Shown here piece after piece: positions 9,445 to 17,385 of a stretch of 64,000 nt of DNA (positions are counted from its first letter, which is position 1; each line of letters starts with the position of its first letter). Below the pieces are notes generated by a model. That model was not told where the DNA came from and ran no database searches. It worked only from the letters and a program-made list of their open reading frames with translations. The stretch spans positions 82,398 to 146,397 of the forward strand of contig NZ_SDKM01000010.1 of assembly GCF_004519545.1 (NCBI RefSeq), given 5' to 3'. A program made the position numbers and the translations under genes. Origin of the DNA: Nocardioides guangzhouensis (lineage in GTDB: Bacteria > Actinomycetota > Actinomycetes > Propionibacteriales > Nocardioidaceae).

Positions 9445-10170
9445 TCACTCGTCGCCGGTCAGGTTGAACGCCTGGAGCCGACGGCCGGTGAGCCAGCCGC
9501 CCAGCACCACGACGACCACGGTCGCCACCACGGCGTACGTGAACCCGAGGTCGTCCACCAGCGTGACCTGGCCGGCCACCTGCTCGGTGATCGCCGCCGC
9601 CCACCGGGTGACGCTGAGCCACCGGACCCCGTCCAGCAGCCCGCCGAGCAGGCCCTCCCAGAGCAGGAGGTAGAGCAGGCCGATCACCACCGCGTGCCGG
9701 GTCATCACCGACAGCAGCGCGAACAGCGAGCAGTAGGCGAGCCCGCCGGCGAGCGAGCCGACCGCGAACGCGAAGCCCACCTCCGGCTGGCCGAGCAACA
9801 GCACCAGCCCGGCGACGAGCATCGGCAGTGCGCCGAAGACCAGTACGCAGGCCCAGGCGACCAGCAGCTTGCTGGCCACGATCGTGTGCCGTGAGATCGG
9901 CTTGGCCAGCAGGTAGGAGATCGACCCGTCGTCGATCTCCGGGGCCAGCACGCCGGTGGTGGCGAGCAGCGCGACGAGGGGTACGACGACCGCGAGCCCG
10001 AGCCCGTAGAGGGTGTCCTCCGTCGAGCGCAGGTCCTCGCCGACCAGCGCCCGGACCAGCACGGCGAGCCCGACCAGCACCAGCGGCAGCAGGAACAGCA
10101 GGATGCCGCGACGGCGGCCGAACACGCTGTGCGCGCCGATGCGGACGATGGTGGGGGAGACCGCACTCAT
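9445..10170 (-). CDS. ABC-2 type transporter permease
   Basis: This 241-residue permease has about six hydrophobic helices (LLFLLPLVLVGLAVLVRALVG, LGLAVVVPLVALLATTGVLAPE and others) and the ABC-2 pattern APEIDDGSISYLLAKPISR, a cytoplasmic coupling region. It is the last gene of a minus-strand set and pairs with the ATPase directly upstream. Its start lies in a 17-bp tandem repeat (10166-10213), and ATG 10170 is the only one of three repeated ATGs in this frame. The substrate is unknown. Confidence 0.85.
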   Translation of the reverse strand: MSAVSPTIVRIGAHSVFGRRRGILLFLLPLVLVGLAVLVRALVGEDLRSTEDTLYGLGLAVVVPLVALLATTGVLAPEIDDGSISYLLAKPISRHTIVASKLLVAWACVLVFGALPMLVAGLVLLLGQPEVGFAFAVGSLAGGLAYCSLFALLSVMTRHAVVIGLLYLLLWEGLLGGLLDGVRWLSVTRWAAAITEQVAGQVTLVDDLGFTYAVVATVVVVVLGGWLTGRRLQAFNLTGDE

Positions 10171-10213
10171 GCCGGCACCCCGCTCATGCCGACATCCCGC
10201 TCATGCCGACACC
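10166..10213. repeat. 17-bp tandem repeat across an ATPase/permease junction
   Basis: The unit CTCATGCCGACATCCCG occurs at 10183-10199. A variant copy lies at 10166-10182 and a partial copy at 10200-10213. Read on the minus strand each copy carries an ATG. The most upstream (10204) overlaps the ATPase stop as ATGA, and the last (10170) starts the permease. The unit is not a multiple of three, so the three ATGs lie in different frames. Confidence 0.85.
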
Positions 10214-11115
10214 AGGTAGGCGAAGACGCTCTCGAGCGACTCGTCGGTCGGCGTCACCTCGAGCAGGCGCACGCCGTGCTCCCGGGCCAGCCGGGGCAGC
10301 ACCTCGCTGAACCGGCCGAAGTCGGAGGCCTCCAGCTCGATCCCGCCGTCGCCGCGCAGCCGGGCGCCGCGGACCGACGGGTCGGCCAGCAGCACCGAGG
10401 CCAGCGTGCGGTCGTCGTCGGTGCGCAGCACGAACCGGTTGGGCCGGTCGGTCATCAGCCTGCGGATCGCGCCGAAGTCACCGGAGGCCGCGTGCCGCCC
10501 GGCCACCACGACCTCGATCTGCCGGGCCACCTGCTCGACCTCCTCGAGGATGTGCGAGCTGAACAGCACGGTGCGGCCCTCCGCCCCCATGTGCCGGAGC
10601 AGGTCCATCAGGTGGATGCGCTGGCGCGGGTCCATGCCGTTGAAGGGCTCGTCGAGCAGCAGCACCGCGGGCTGGTGCACGAGCGAGGAGGCCATCTTGA
10701 TCCGCTGCCGCATGCCCTTGGAGTACGTCGCGATCACGCGGTCCTGCGCGTCGTCCATCTCCACCAGGGCGATCGCGTGCTGGGCGGCGGCGCCCGGGTC
10801 GGGCAGGCCGTGCAGCTCGGCGTTCGCGACCACGAACTGCCGCCCGGTGAGGTAGTCGAACAGCGCCTCGCGCTCCGGCACCAGACCGATCTTGCGGTAG
10901 ACCTGCTCGTTGCGCCACAGCGGCTCGTCGTCCAGGGTGACCGTGCCCGAGGACGGCGCGAGGAACCCGGACATCAGCGCGATCAGCGTCGACTTGCCGG
11001 CGCCGTTCGGCCCGAGCAGGCCGGTCACGCCCGGGCCGATGGTCATCGAGACGTCGTTGACCGCGACGACGTTGCGGTACCACCGGGAGACGTGGTCGAG
11101 GACGATGCTGCTCAT
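10201..11115 (-). CDS. ABC transporter ATP-binding protein
   Basis: The 304-residue ATPase has Walker A GPNGAGKST (about 35-43), the signature YSKGMRQR and Walker B AVLLLDEPFNGMDP, followed by the H-loop SSHILEEVE. After about residue 215 there is a C-terminal domain of the kind found in ABC-2 exporters. ATG 11115 follows GGGGA. It pairs with the permease 9445-10170. A second ATPase-permease pair lies just upstream on the same strand, so the four genes may form one operon. Confidence 0.93.
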   Translation of the reverse strand: MSSIVLDHVSRWYRNVVAVNDVSMTIGPGVTGLLGPNGAGKSTLIALMSGFLAPSSGTVTLDDEPLWRNEQVYRKIGLVPEREALFDYLTGRQFVVANAELHGLPDPGAAAQHAIALVEMDDAQDRVIATYSKGMRQRIKMASSLVHQPAVLLLDEPFNGMDPRQRIHLMDLLRHMGAEGRTVLFSSHILEEVEQVARQIEVVVAGRHAASGDFGAIRRLMTDRPNRFVLRTDDDRTLASVLLADPSVRGARLRGDGGIELEASDFGRFSEVLPRLAREHGVRLLEVTPTDESLESVFAYLVSA

Positions 11116-11164
11116 CCGGGGTCCCCGCGGAAGCGCGAGCGGAGCGACGGGTGGCGTGGGGTGT

Positions 11165-12079
11165 TCATCCCTGGACCTTCCGGTAGCGCAGCAGCATCGC
11201 GCCGACCGAGCCGAGCACGGTCACCGCGGTGGCCAGCAGGTAGAGCACGCCCATCCCGTCCCCGGTGGGCGGGGTCCGCGTCGCGTGCGGCGCGTCGAAG
11301 ACGTAGACCTGGACGCCGTTGACCAGCGTGTACGGCGAGAAGATGCCGGCCACCTCGCCGACCCGGGCGTGCCCGGTGTCGGCGGAGATGCCCTGGATGG
11401 TCGCGACCACGGTGTAGGTCACGAGCAGCAGCACGATCACGGCGGTGACCGCGAGCCCCCGCCGGATCGTCAGCGCCGCCACCAGGGCAGCGGTGCAGGC
11501 CAGGCAGGCGGCCAGCAGGAGTGCGCCGACCAGGGCGCCGCCGACCCGTTGGGACTCGCGGCCGAGCGGCAGGTCGGCGAGCAAGCCCCCGACGTACATG
11601 AGGACGAGGGGCGCGGCGACCAGCAGGAAGGTGGCGGCGGTGAGGGAGGCCATCCGCACCAGGACGTACGTCGCGCGGCGGGCCGGGCGGGCGAGGTAGA
11701 GCGTGATCGTGCGGAACCGGAGGTCGCGGGAGATCAGGGCCGGCGCCTGCGAGGCGACGAACACCGAGATCAGCAGCTGGGTGGTCATCGGGTAGGTGGA
11801 GTACGCGACGATCTGCTGGTCGAGCCCGAGCAGGTCCTTGGCCTGGACGAGCACACCGACCAGGATCAGCGCCGGCAGCAGCATCAGCGCGAGCAGCCCC
11901 ATCGGCAGCACCTTCGAGCGGCCGGAGCGGCCCAGCCCGAAGCTGTTGCGGAGCCCGGTCACGAACAGCGCCCACGCGACCGCGCCCTCGCCGAGCCGGG
12001 GGCCGGCATACGGGCGGTAGCCGATGTCGTGGATGACGCCGGTGGGCGCGCCTTCAGACGGGGTGGACACTGCCGGCAC
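11165..12079 (-). CDS. ABC-2 type transporter permease
   Basis: The 304-residue permease begins IHDIGYRPYAGPRLG, a segment seen in a family of actinobacterial ABC-2 permeases, followed by about six hydrophobic helices. RDLRFRTITLYLARPARR is the cytoplasmic region before the second half. The start taken is GTG 12079, which overlaps the end of the upstream ATPase gene by 26 nt. GTG 12070 is an in-frame alternative. It forms the first exporter pair of this block with the ATPase at 12054-13034. The substrate is not evident. Confidence 0.85.
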   Translation of the reverse strand: MPAVSTPSEGAPTGVIHDIGYRPYAGPRLGEGAVAWALFVTGLRNSFGLGRSGRSKVLPMGLLALMLLPALILVGVLVQAKDLLGLDQQIVAYSTYPMTTQLLISVFVASQAPALISRDLRFRTITLYLARPARRATYVLVRMASLTAATFLLVAAPLVLMYVGGLLADLPLGRESQRVGGALVGALLLAACLACTAALVAALTIRRGLAVTAVIVLLLVTYTVVATIQGISADTGHARVGEVAGIFSPYTLVNGVQVYVFDAPHATRTPPTGDGMGVLYLLATAVTVLGSVGAMLLRYRKVQG

Positions 12080-13034
12080 CTCCCTCGCGGAAGACGTCCT
12101 CGATGCGGTGGTGCCGCTCCTGCATCCGGACCAGGCCCAGCCCGAGGTCGACGGCGAGGTCGCGCACCAGGTCGTGGGTGGCGTCGTCGCGCAGCTCGAC
12201 CTCGACCATGCGGCCGTCGGCCGGCGTGGCCCGCACGCCGGCGTCGAGCAGCGCCTGCCCGAGCAGCCGGTCGGCGTCGGGCTTCCCCTGCACCTCGACC
12301 AGCAGGGTGCCGGTGCGGTGGAGGAACTCGGTGGTGGCCGAGGCCCGGAGCAGCCGGCCGCTGTCGAGCACCACGACGTGGTCGCTGATCCGCTCCAGCT
12401 CGCCGAGGAGGTGGGAGGTCACCAGCACCGCGATGCCGAAGTCGGTCCCGATCCGGCGCACCAGCGCCAGCATGTCGTCGCGCGAGGAGGGGTCGAGGCC
12501 GTTGGTGGGCTCGTCCAGCAGCACCAGGCGCGGATCGTGCACGAGCGCCTGGGCGAGCTTGGCGCGCTGCTTCATGCCGGTCGAGTAGCCGCCGATCGGG
12601 CGGTAGCGCTCCTCGGCCAGGCCGACGTGGCGCAGCACGTCCGCGGCGCGCTCCCGCGCGGCCGGGTAGGGCAGCCCCGACATCTGGCCCAGGTGCACGG
12701 TCAGGTCGCTCGCCGACACGTCCGCCGGCAGGCAGTCGTGCTCGGGCATGTAGCCGACCAGCGACCGGATCCGGCCGCCGTCGCGTGCCACGTCGTACCC
12801 GAGGACCTGGGCGGTGCCACTGGTGGCCGGGATCAGTCCCAGCAGGATCTTGATCAGGGTGGACTTGCCGGCGCCGTTCGCACCGACCAGGCCGGTGACG
12901 CCGCCGCCGATGTCGACGGTGAGGCCGTCGAGCGCGGTCACGCGCGGATAGGTCTTGGTCAGCGCGCCCGTGCGGATGACCGGCGCGCCGTGCCCGGATC
13001 CCGGACCCGCCCGGTCCTCGACGCTGACCCCCAT
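12054..13034 (-). CDS. ABC transporter ATP-binding protein
   Basis: The 326-residue ATPase starts at ATG 13034 behind GGGGGA. The frame opens 21 bases earlier at a GTG without a ribosome site. It has Walker A GANGAGKST, signature YSTGMKQR, Walker B LVLLDEPTNGLDPSSRDD and H-loop TSHLLGELE. An N-terminal extension of about 20 residues (EDRAGPGSGHG) is non-conserved. It heads a minus-strand block of two ATPase-permease pairs (13034 to 9445). The last 26 nt overlap the permease start. Confidence 0.93.
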   Translation of the reverse strand: MGVSVEDRAGPGSGHGAPVIRTGALTKTYPRVTALDGLTVDIGGGVTGLVGANGAGKSTLIKILLGLIPATSGTAQVLGYDVARDGGRIRSLVGYMPEHDCLPADVSASDLTVHLGQMSGLPYPAARERAADVLRHVGLAEERYRPIGGYSTGMKQRAKLAQALVHDPRLVLLDEPTNGLDPSSRDDMLALVRRIGTDFGIAVLVTSHLLGELERISDHVVVLDSGRLLRASATTEFLHRTGTLLVEVQGKPDADRLLGQALLDAGVRATPADGRMVEVELRDDATHDLVRDLAVDLGLGLVRMQERHHRIEDVFREGGAGSVHPV

Positions 13035-13071
13035 GCCGTCCCCCACCTGCCCCACGGTAGCCGTCGAACCC

Positions 13072-13407
13072 TCAGCCGGAGCGGACCTCGAGCGCGGCCA
13101 CCAGGTCGCCCTCCCAGGTGATCCGCATCCGGCCGGTGCCGCCGCGGCTCCACGCGACCTCCACCTCGTCGGTGTCGCCGTCGGTCACCGCCCCGGTCGC
13201 CACCATGGTGTCGTCCGGCGGGTTCGCGACGTACGCCGCGTGGATGGCGTCGCGGCCGCGGGCCTCGGGCACCGGAAGGTCGGGGAACGACATCACGGCG
13301 TCCTCGGTGAACCGGCCCACGAACGCCGCCCACCGTCCGGTCGCCACGGCCTCGTCGAACGCCGCGAGGTGCGCCACCACCCGGGCGGCCACGGCCATCT
13401 CGTGCAT
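13072..13407 (-). CDS. NTF2-like (SnoaL-type) nuclear transport factor 2 fold protein
   Basis: The 111-residue protein has the cone-fold pattern of small NTF2-like proteins: an N-terminal helix pair (RVVAHLAAFDEAVATGRWAAFVGRFTEDAVMSFP), a RGRDAIHAAY helix and a beta-rich half. Such proteins may bind small ligands or act as isomerases, and nothing here specifies a substrate. AGGCT-type box TAGGCT (13419-13414) lies 6 nt before the ATG, so the mRNA is probably leaderless. It is monocistronic and faces away from the next gene. Confidence 0.75.
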   Translation of the reverse strand: MHEMAVAARVVAHLAAFDEAVATGRWAAFVGRFTEDAVMSFPDLPVPEARGRDAIHAAYVANPPDDTMVATGAVTDGDTDEVEVAWSRGGTGRMRITWEGDLVAALEVRSG

Positions 13408-13551
13408 GGCGGCAGCCTAGACCCGGAGGCTCTGCTGGAATGGGGCCGTGGACCTGACCCGGCGGGGCGCGCTGGCCGTCGGCCTGACGGTCTGCGGCTG
13501 GCCGGGTGCGCCGACCGTTCCCCGACCACCGACTCTTCCCTGGAGGCCCCC

Positions 13552-14313
13552 GTGGATCCCGAGCGCGTCACCTACGGCGACGACCCCAGCCAGTACGTCG
13601 AGATCAGCCGGCCGGCCGGCCGCCCGCGGGGGACCGTGGTGGTGGTCCACGGCGGGTTCTGGAAGGCGGAGTACGACGCGTCGCTGGGCCGGCCGCTCGC
13701 CGCGAGCCTGGCCGCCGAGGGGTGGACGGCCGTGAACGTGGAGTACCGCCGGGTCGGCAACGGCGGCGGGGTCCCGGCGACCCTCGACGACGTGGCCGCC
13801 GCGATCGACCTGCTGGCCGACGTCGAGGGCCTCGACACCTCGACCGTGGTGACGCTCGGCCACTCCGCCGGCGGACACCTCGCGGTCTGGGCGGCCGCCC
13901 GCGGCCGGTTCCCGCGCTGGCAGCCGGAGCGGGTCAAGGTCATGGCCGCGGTCTCGCAGGCCGGGGTGCTCGACCTGACCGCCGGGTACGCCGACGGGCT
14001 GGGGACCGGCGCCGTGGAGCGGTTCACGGGGTCCGCGCCCGGCCCGTCGTACGACATGGTGGATCCGCGCCGGCAGCTCCCCCTCGACGTACCGGTGCGG
14101 TGCGTGCACGGCACCGACGACGACGTGGTCCCGGTCTCGCAGTCCCGCGACTACGTCGCCGCGGCCACCGCCGCCGGCGCGGACGCCTCCCTCACCGAGG
14201 TCGCCGGCGACCACTTCGTCGTCATCGCCCCCGGCTCCGACGCCTGGGCCCGCACCCTCACCCTGCTCGCCGCCCTGGCTCCCCCTGCTCCTGCCCCCCC
14301 GACTTCCGGATAG
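13552..14313 (+). CDS. Alpha/beta hydrolase, possibly a frameshifted lipoprotein
   Basis: From GTG 13552, which has GGAGG 5 nt before it, the gene gives a 253-residue esterase-like hydrolase. It shows the oxyanion motif HGGFW, nucleophile motif GHSAGG, acidic DDDVVP and final His in GDHFVV. The same frame upstream reads LRLAGCADRSPTTDSS, a lipobox followed by a linker. Another frame from GTG 13448 reads MDLTRRGALAVGLTV, like a twin-arginine signal. A one-base shift near 13490 would join them into a lipoprotein signal. The gene as it stands would make a cytoplasmic enzyme. Its TAG stop is the first triplet of an adjacent repeat hairpin. Confidence 0.8.
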   Translation: MDPERVTYGDDPSQYVEISRPAGRPRGTVVVVHGGFWKAEYDASLGRPLAASLAAEGWTAVNVEYRRVGNGGGVPATLDDVAAAIDLLADVEGLDTSTVVTLGHSAGGHLAVWAAARGRFPRWQPERVKVMAAVSQAGVLDLTAGYADGLGTGAVERFTGSAPGPSYDMVDPRRQLPLDVPVRCVHGTDDDVVPVSQSRDYVAAATAAGADASLTEVAGDHFVVIAPGSDAWARTLTLLAALAPPAPAPPTSG

Positions 14314-14441
14314 TCCCAAACAAGACGGCTGCGATCTGGCCGGATCCTCAGCCGTTTCGTTGGGGACTACCCCGCCGTCGCGCCCGGATAGTCCCCAACG
14401 TTCGAGGGGTCGTGTCGACCCCTCGAACGTTGGGGAGTATC
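14311..14441. repeat. Composite of two long hairpins, copy 1 (types A and B)
   Basis: Hairpin A (14311-14330 with 14350-14369) has a 20-bp stem with three mismatches. Hairpin B (14387-14412 with 14416-14441) has a 26-bp stem with one mismatch and a 3-nt loop. They are 17 nt apart. Both end in the same outer sequence, TAGTCCC(C)AA on one arm and its complement on the other, while the inner stems differ (AAACGGCT-like versus GTTCGAGGGGTCG). The same A-B order returns at 15331-15470. Terminator function is plausible, but the conserved outer arms point to an interspersed palindromic family. Confidence 0.85.
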
Positions 14442-14554
14442 GGGCCAAGGTTCGGATGGTCCGCGAGGATCTGGCTCGCCCGGGGAGATCAGGACCCAGA
14501 CGTCAGGGACCACCCCGGTGGGGGCGGTCGGGAGAGCGGCCTAGGGTCGGAGGC

Positions 14555-15322
14555 ATGCACCTGCGCTGGCGGCTGGCCGTCGTGACCGGGGGTGGCTCCG
14601 GTCTCGGCCGGGAGATCTGCCTGCGCCTCGGTCGCGCGGGGGTCGGGGTGCTGGTCGCCGACCGCGACGCGACCACCGCCGAGAGCGTGGCCGCCGAGGT
14701 GCGCGAGAGCCGGGTGAAGGCCTGGCCGTGGCAGGTCGATGTCACCGACGCGGGGGAGCTGGACCTGCTGGCCGCCAGGATGCGGGACCTCGGCGGGGCC
14801 GACCTGCTGGTCAACAACGCCGGCGGCTGGACCGACGGAGATCAGTACCCCGCGGCCCCGCCGGAGGCCTGGGCGGCCACCCTGGACCTGAACCTGCTCG
14901 CCCCGATGCGGCTCACCCAGCTCTTCCTCGCCGACGTCGGGCAGCGTCGCGGGCGGAGCGAGGAGCCCGGCGCGGTGGTCAACGTCGCCTCGGAGGCCGG
15001 GCTGGAGCGGGCAGGCTACGGCTCGCCGGAGTACGCCGCCGCGAAGGCCGGGCTGATCCGGCTCACCACCGCGCTGGCGCGACCGGACGTGGCGCGCCTG
15101 GCCCGAGTGACCTGCGTGGTGCCGGGCTGGATCGGGCTCGACCGGGCGCGCGCGGAGCTGGCGGTCATGGATCCCGCCGAGCGTGACGCCCAGGCGCCGC
15201 TGGTCCCGCCGGGTCAGGTCGCCCAGACGGTGGTCGACCTGCTCGAGCGGGGTGCCGCGGGCACGGTGGTCGAGCTCCTCGGCGGCCGGCCACCCGTCGT
15301 ACGCCTGGCCCCTTCGCCGTGA
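14555..15322 (+). CDS. Short-chain dehydrogenase/reductase (SDR)
   Basis: The 255-residue classical SDR has the cofactor motif TGGGSGLG (11-18), NNAG (87-90), catalytic Ser near 146 and the YxxxK pair Tyr160/Lys164. Asp in VADRD after strand 2 suggests NAD over NADP. The ATG at 14555 has TAGGGT 7 nt before it (14542-14547), so it is probably leaderless. A mid-protein segment RRGRSEEPGA is a small insertion. The gene stands alone, bounded on both sides by copies of the A-B hairpin composite. The substrate is unknown. Confidence 0.88.
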   Translation: MHLRWRLAVVTGGGSGLGREICLRLGRAGVGVLVADRDATTAESVAAEVRESRVKAWPWQVDVTDAGELDLLAARMRDLGGADLLVNNAGGWTDGDQYPAAPPEAWAATLDLNLLAPMRLTQLFLADVGQRRGRSEEPGAVVNVASEAGLERAGYGSPEYAAAKAGLIRLTTALARPDVARLARVTCVVPGWIGLDRARAELAVMDPAERDAQAPLVPPGQVAQTVVDLLERGAAGTVVELLGGRPPVVRLAPSP

Positions 15323-15330
15323 ATCCGGGG

Positions 15331-15470
15331 TAATCCCAAACGAAATGGTTCTCGGATCGCCGAAGGCCGAACCATTTCGTTGGGGACCATCCCGCGACGG
15401 CACCGAGGTAGTCCCCAACGTTCGAGGGGCCGACACGCCGGTGCCGACCCCTCGAACGATGGGGACTATC
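15331..15470. repeat. Composite of two long hairpins, copy 2 (types A and B)
   Basis: Hairpin A (15331-15350 with 15370-15389) and hairpin B (about 15408-15430 with 15448-15470) repeat the arrangement at 14311-14441, 18 nt apart. The inner stem of A now reads AAATGGTT with matching changes on the other arm (AACCATTT), so pairing is kept while sequence has changed. It sits between the convergent SDR and ABC permease genes and could end both transcripts. Confidence 0.85.
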
Positions 15471-15484
15471 GAGAGGGGGCGAGG

Positions 15485-16297
15485 TCAGGCGGAGCGGTTC
15501 ATCGCACGCAGGCCGACGAGCAGGCCGAGGGCGGCGACGATCGCGGCGCCGAGGAAGCCGGCGGCGACGGTGTCGACCGGGACGTCGCCGGCGAACAGGG
15601 CTCGCTCGGCCTCGACGACGTACGTCAGCGGGTTCAGGTCGGAGGCCGCGGACAGCCAGCCCGGGGCGCCCTCGAGCGGCAGCAGGACGCCGGCCAGCAG
15701 CAGCACCGGGAAGATCAGGGTCTGCTGGACCGTCCAGAACAGCCACTCCTGGTCCTTCGACACCAGCGCCAACGCGAACGACAGCGCGCCCACGCCGATG
15801 CTGAACAGGCTGAGCAGCGCCATCCCGACGAGGACGCCTACGGGGTGCAGGTCGAAGCTGAACGGCGTCACGACGGCGAGGATGATCGCGGTCTGCATGA
15901 GCATCGGCACGACCTCCTTCAGGGCCCGCCCGACCAGCAGCGACGACCGGCTCAGCGGCGAGACCAGCAGTCGCTCGTGCGAGCCGGTGACGATCTCCTG
16001 GGTGAGGTTCGCGCCGGTGAACGAGGCCCCCATCAGCGCGGTCATCGCGACGATGCCGGGCACGAACCACTGCAGGGCGGAGCCGTTCTCGACCTCGGGC
16101 AGCAGCGGCGCGAACAGCCCGAGGAACACCAGCGGCTGCACCATCGCGAACAGCACGGACGCCGGCTCGCGGAACACCGGCTTCAGCTCGCGGACCATCA
16201 CGTTCCAGGTGTCGGCGAGGAAGCCGGGCATCCGCGCCTCGGCGGTACGGCGGGTGGTCGGGGTGGTCGGGGCGGGGGTGTCGAGCACGGTGCTCAT
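15485..16297 (-). CDS. ABC-2 permease of daunorubicin-resistance (DrrB) type
   Basis: The 270-residue permease has six hydrophobic helices and the DrrB-type cytoplasmic region QEIVTGSHERLLVSPLSRSSLLVGR. The N-terminus (MPGFLADTWNVMVRELKPVFREP) is typical of the family. It overlaps the upstream ATPase by 4 nt (ATGA), so the two are coupled. The pair likely exports a hydrophobic compound. The substrate is not deducible from sequence. Confidence 0.9.
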   Translation of the reverse strand: MSTVLDTPAPTTPTTRRTAEARMPGFLADTWNVMVRELKPVFREPASVLFAMVQPLVFLGLFAPLLPEVENGSALQWFVPGIVAMTALMGASFTGANLTQEIVTGSHERLLVSPLSRSSLLVGRALKEVVPMLMQTAIILAVVTPFSFDLHPVGVLVGMALLSLFSIGVGALSFALALVSKDQEWLFWTVQQTLIFPVLLLAGVLLPLEGAPGWLSAASDLNPLTYVVEAERALFAGDVPVDTVAAGFLGAAIVAALGLLVGLRAMNRSA

Positions 16298-17322
16298 GCC
16301 GCGGCTCCTTCGGTCTCGTCGGTGGCGGTCGGGGTGGTCTCGTTGCTCTCGCGCAGGCTGCGTCCGGTCAGGTCGAGGAAGACGTCGTCGAGGGTCGGCT
16401 GGGCGACGGTGATCCGCTGGACCGGGGCGCCCAGCCCGGCGAGGTCCTGGACCAGGCCCGCCGCGGTCTCGGCACCCCGAGCGGCCCGGATGGTCACGAC
16501 CTGCCCGGAGCGCTCGACGGTCGCGTCGGCGGGCAGCCCGGCCGCCGCCCGCTCGGCCGCGATCACCGCCTGCTCCCTCCCGGCGAAGCCGAGCGTGACC
16601 AGGTCGCCGAGCCCGGACTTGAGCCGGGTCGCGGTGTCGTCGGCGATCACCCGGCCGTGGTCGATCACGATCACCCGGTCGGCGATCGCGTCCGCCTCCT
16701 CGAGGTAGTGGGTGGTCAGCACGATCGTGGTGTTCTGCTCCGCGTGCAGCCGCTCGATCTGCTGCTGAAGGTTGGCCCGGTTCTGCGGGTCCAGCCCGGT
16801 CGACGGCTCGTCGAGGAACAGCAGGCTCGGCGTGTGCACGAGGCCGATCGCGACGTCGAGGCGACGCCGCTGGCCGCCGGAGAGGGTCGAGACCGGGCGG
16901 CCGGCGTGCTCGGTCAGGTCGAACGCCGCGAGCAGATCCTCGGCCCGGCGGCGGGCGTCGACCCGGGACATCCCGAACGCACGCGCCTGGCTGACCAGCT
17001 CGTCCCGGCCGCGCTGGGTGTGGCCGGCGCCGTTGCCCTGCCCGACGTACCCGATGCTGTTGCGGACCGCGCGGCGCTGGGTCACGACGTCGTACCCCGC
17101 GACCTCGGCGGAGCCGGCCGTGGGTGCCAGCAGCGTGGTCAGCATGCGCAGCGTGGTCGACTTGCCGGCGCCGTTCGGGCCGAGGAAGGCAACCAGCTCG
17201 CCGTGACCGATCTCGAGATCGAGGCCGCGCACCGCCTCGACCGTCCTCTTGCCGCGGGTGAAGGACTTGGTGAGCCCGCGGGTGCGGATCACGGTCCCTG
17301 ACTGGGTGGTGTGTTCGCTCAT
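16294..17322 (-). CDS. ABC ATPase of daunorubicin-resistance (DrrA) type
   Basis: The 342-residue ATPase starts at ATG 17322, with TAGCGT (17335-17330) 7 nt before it, so it is leaderless. It has Walker A GPNGAGKST, signature LSGGQRRRLD, Walker B LLFLDEPSTGLDPQNR and H-loop TTHYLEEAD. The C-terminal domain ends in QPTLDDVFLDLTGRSLRE, the CREEM-like region typical of DrrA proteins. It is divergent from a WYL regulator that starts 64 bases away and is a good candidate controller. Confidence 0.93.
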   Translation of the reverse strand: MSEHTTQSGTVIRTRGLTKSFTRGKRTVEAVRGLDLEIGHGELVAFLGPNGAGKSTTLRMLTTLLAPTAGSAEVAGYDVVTQRRAVRNSIGYVGQGNGAGHTQRGRDELVSQARAFGMSRVDARRRAEDLLAAFDLTEHAGRPVSTLSGGQRRRLDVAIGLVHTPSLLFLDEPSTGLDPQNRANLQQQIERLHAEQNTTIVLTTHYLEEADAIADRVIVIDHGRVIADDTATRLKSGLGDLVTLGFAGREQAVIAAERAAAGLPADATVERSGQVVTIRAARGAETAAGLVQDLAGLGAPVQRITVAQPTLDDVFLDLTGRSLRESNETTPTATDETEGAAA

Positions 17323-17385
17323 GGCCACCACGCTAGGAACCATTCAGGCCACTTCCTGACCGCAATGCGACCTAATCTGGATTCC

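Noticed and set aside
9445..13034. Antibiotic biosynthesis cluster suggested by several ABC exporters
   Set aside because: No biosynthetic genes (PKS, NRPS, tailoring enzymes) lie near the exporters; they are ordinary ABC-2 pairs.
12955..13551. In-frame extension of the alpha/beta hydrolase to 452 codons
   Set aside because: It runs antisense to the ABC ATPase and NTF2-like genes and has no conserved features apart from the lipobox segment discussed as a finding.
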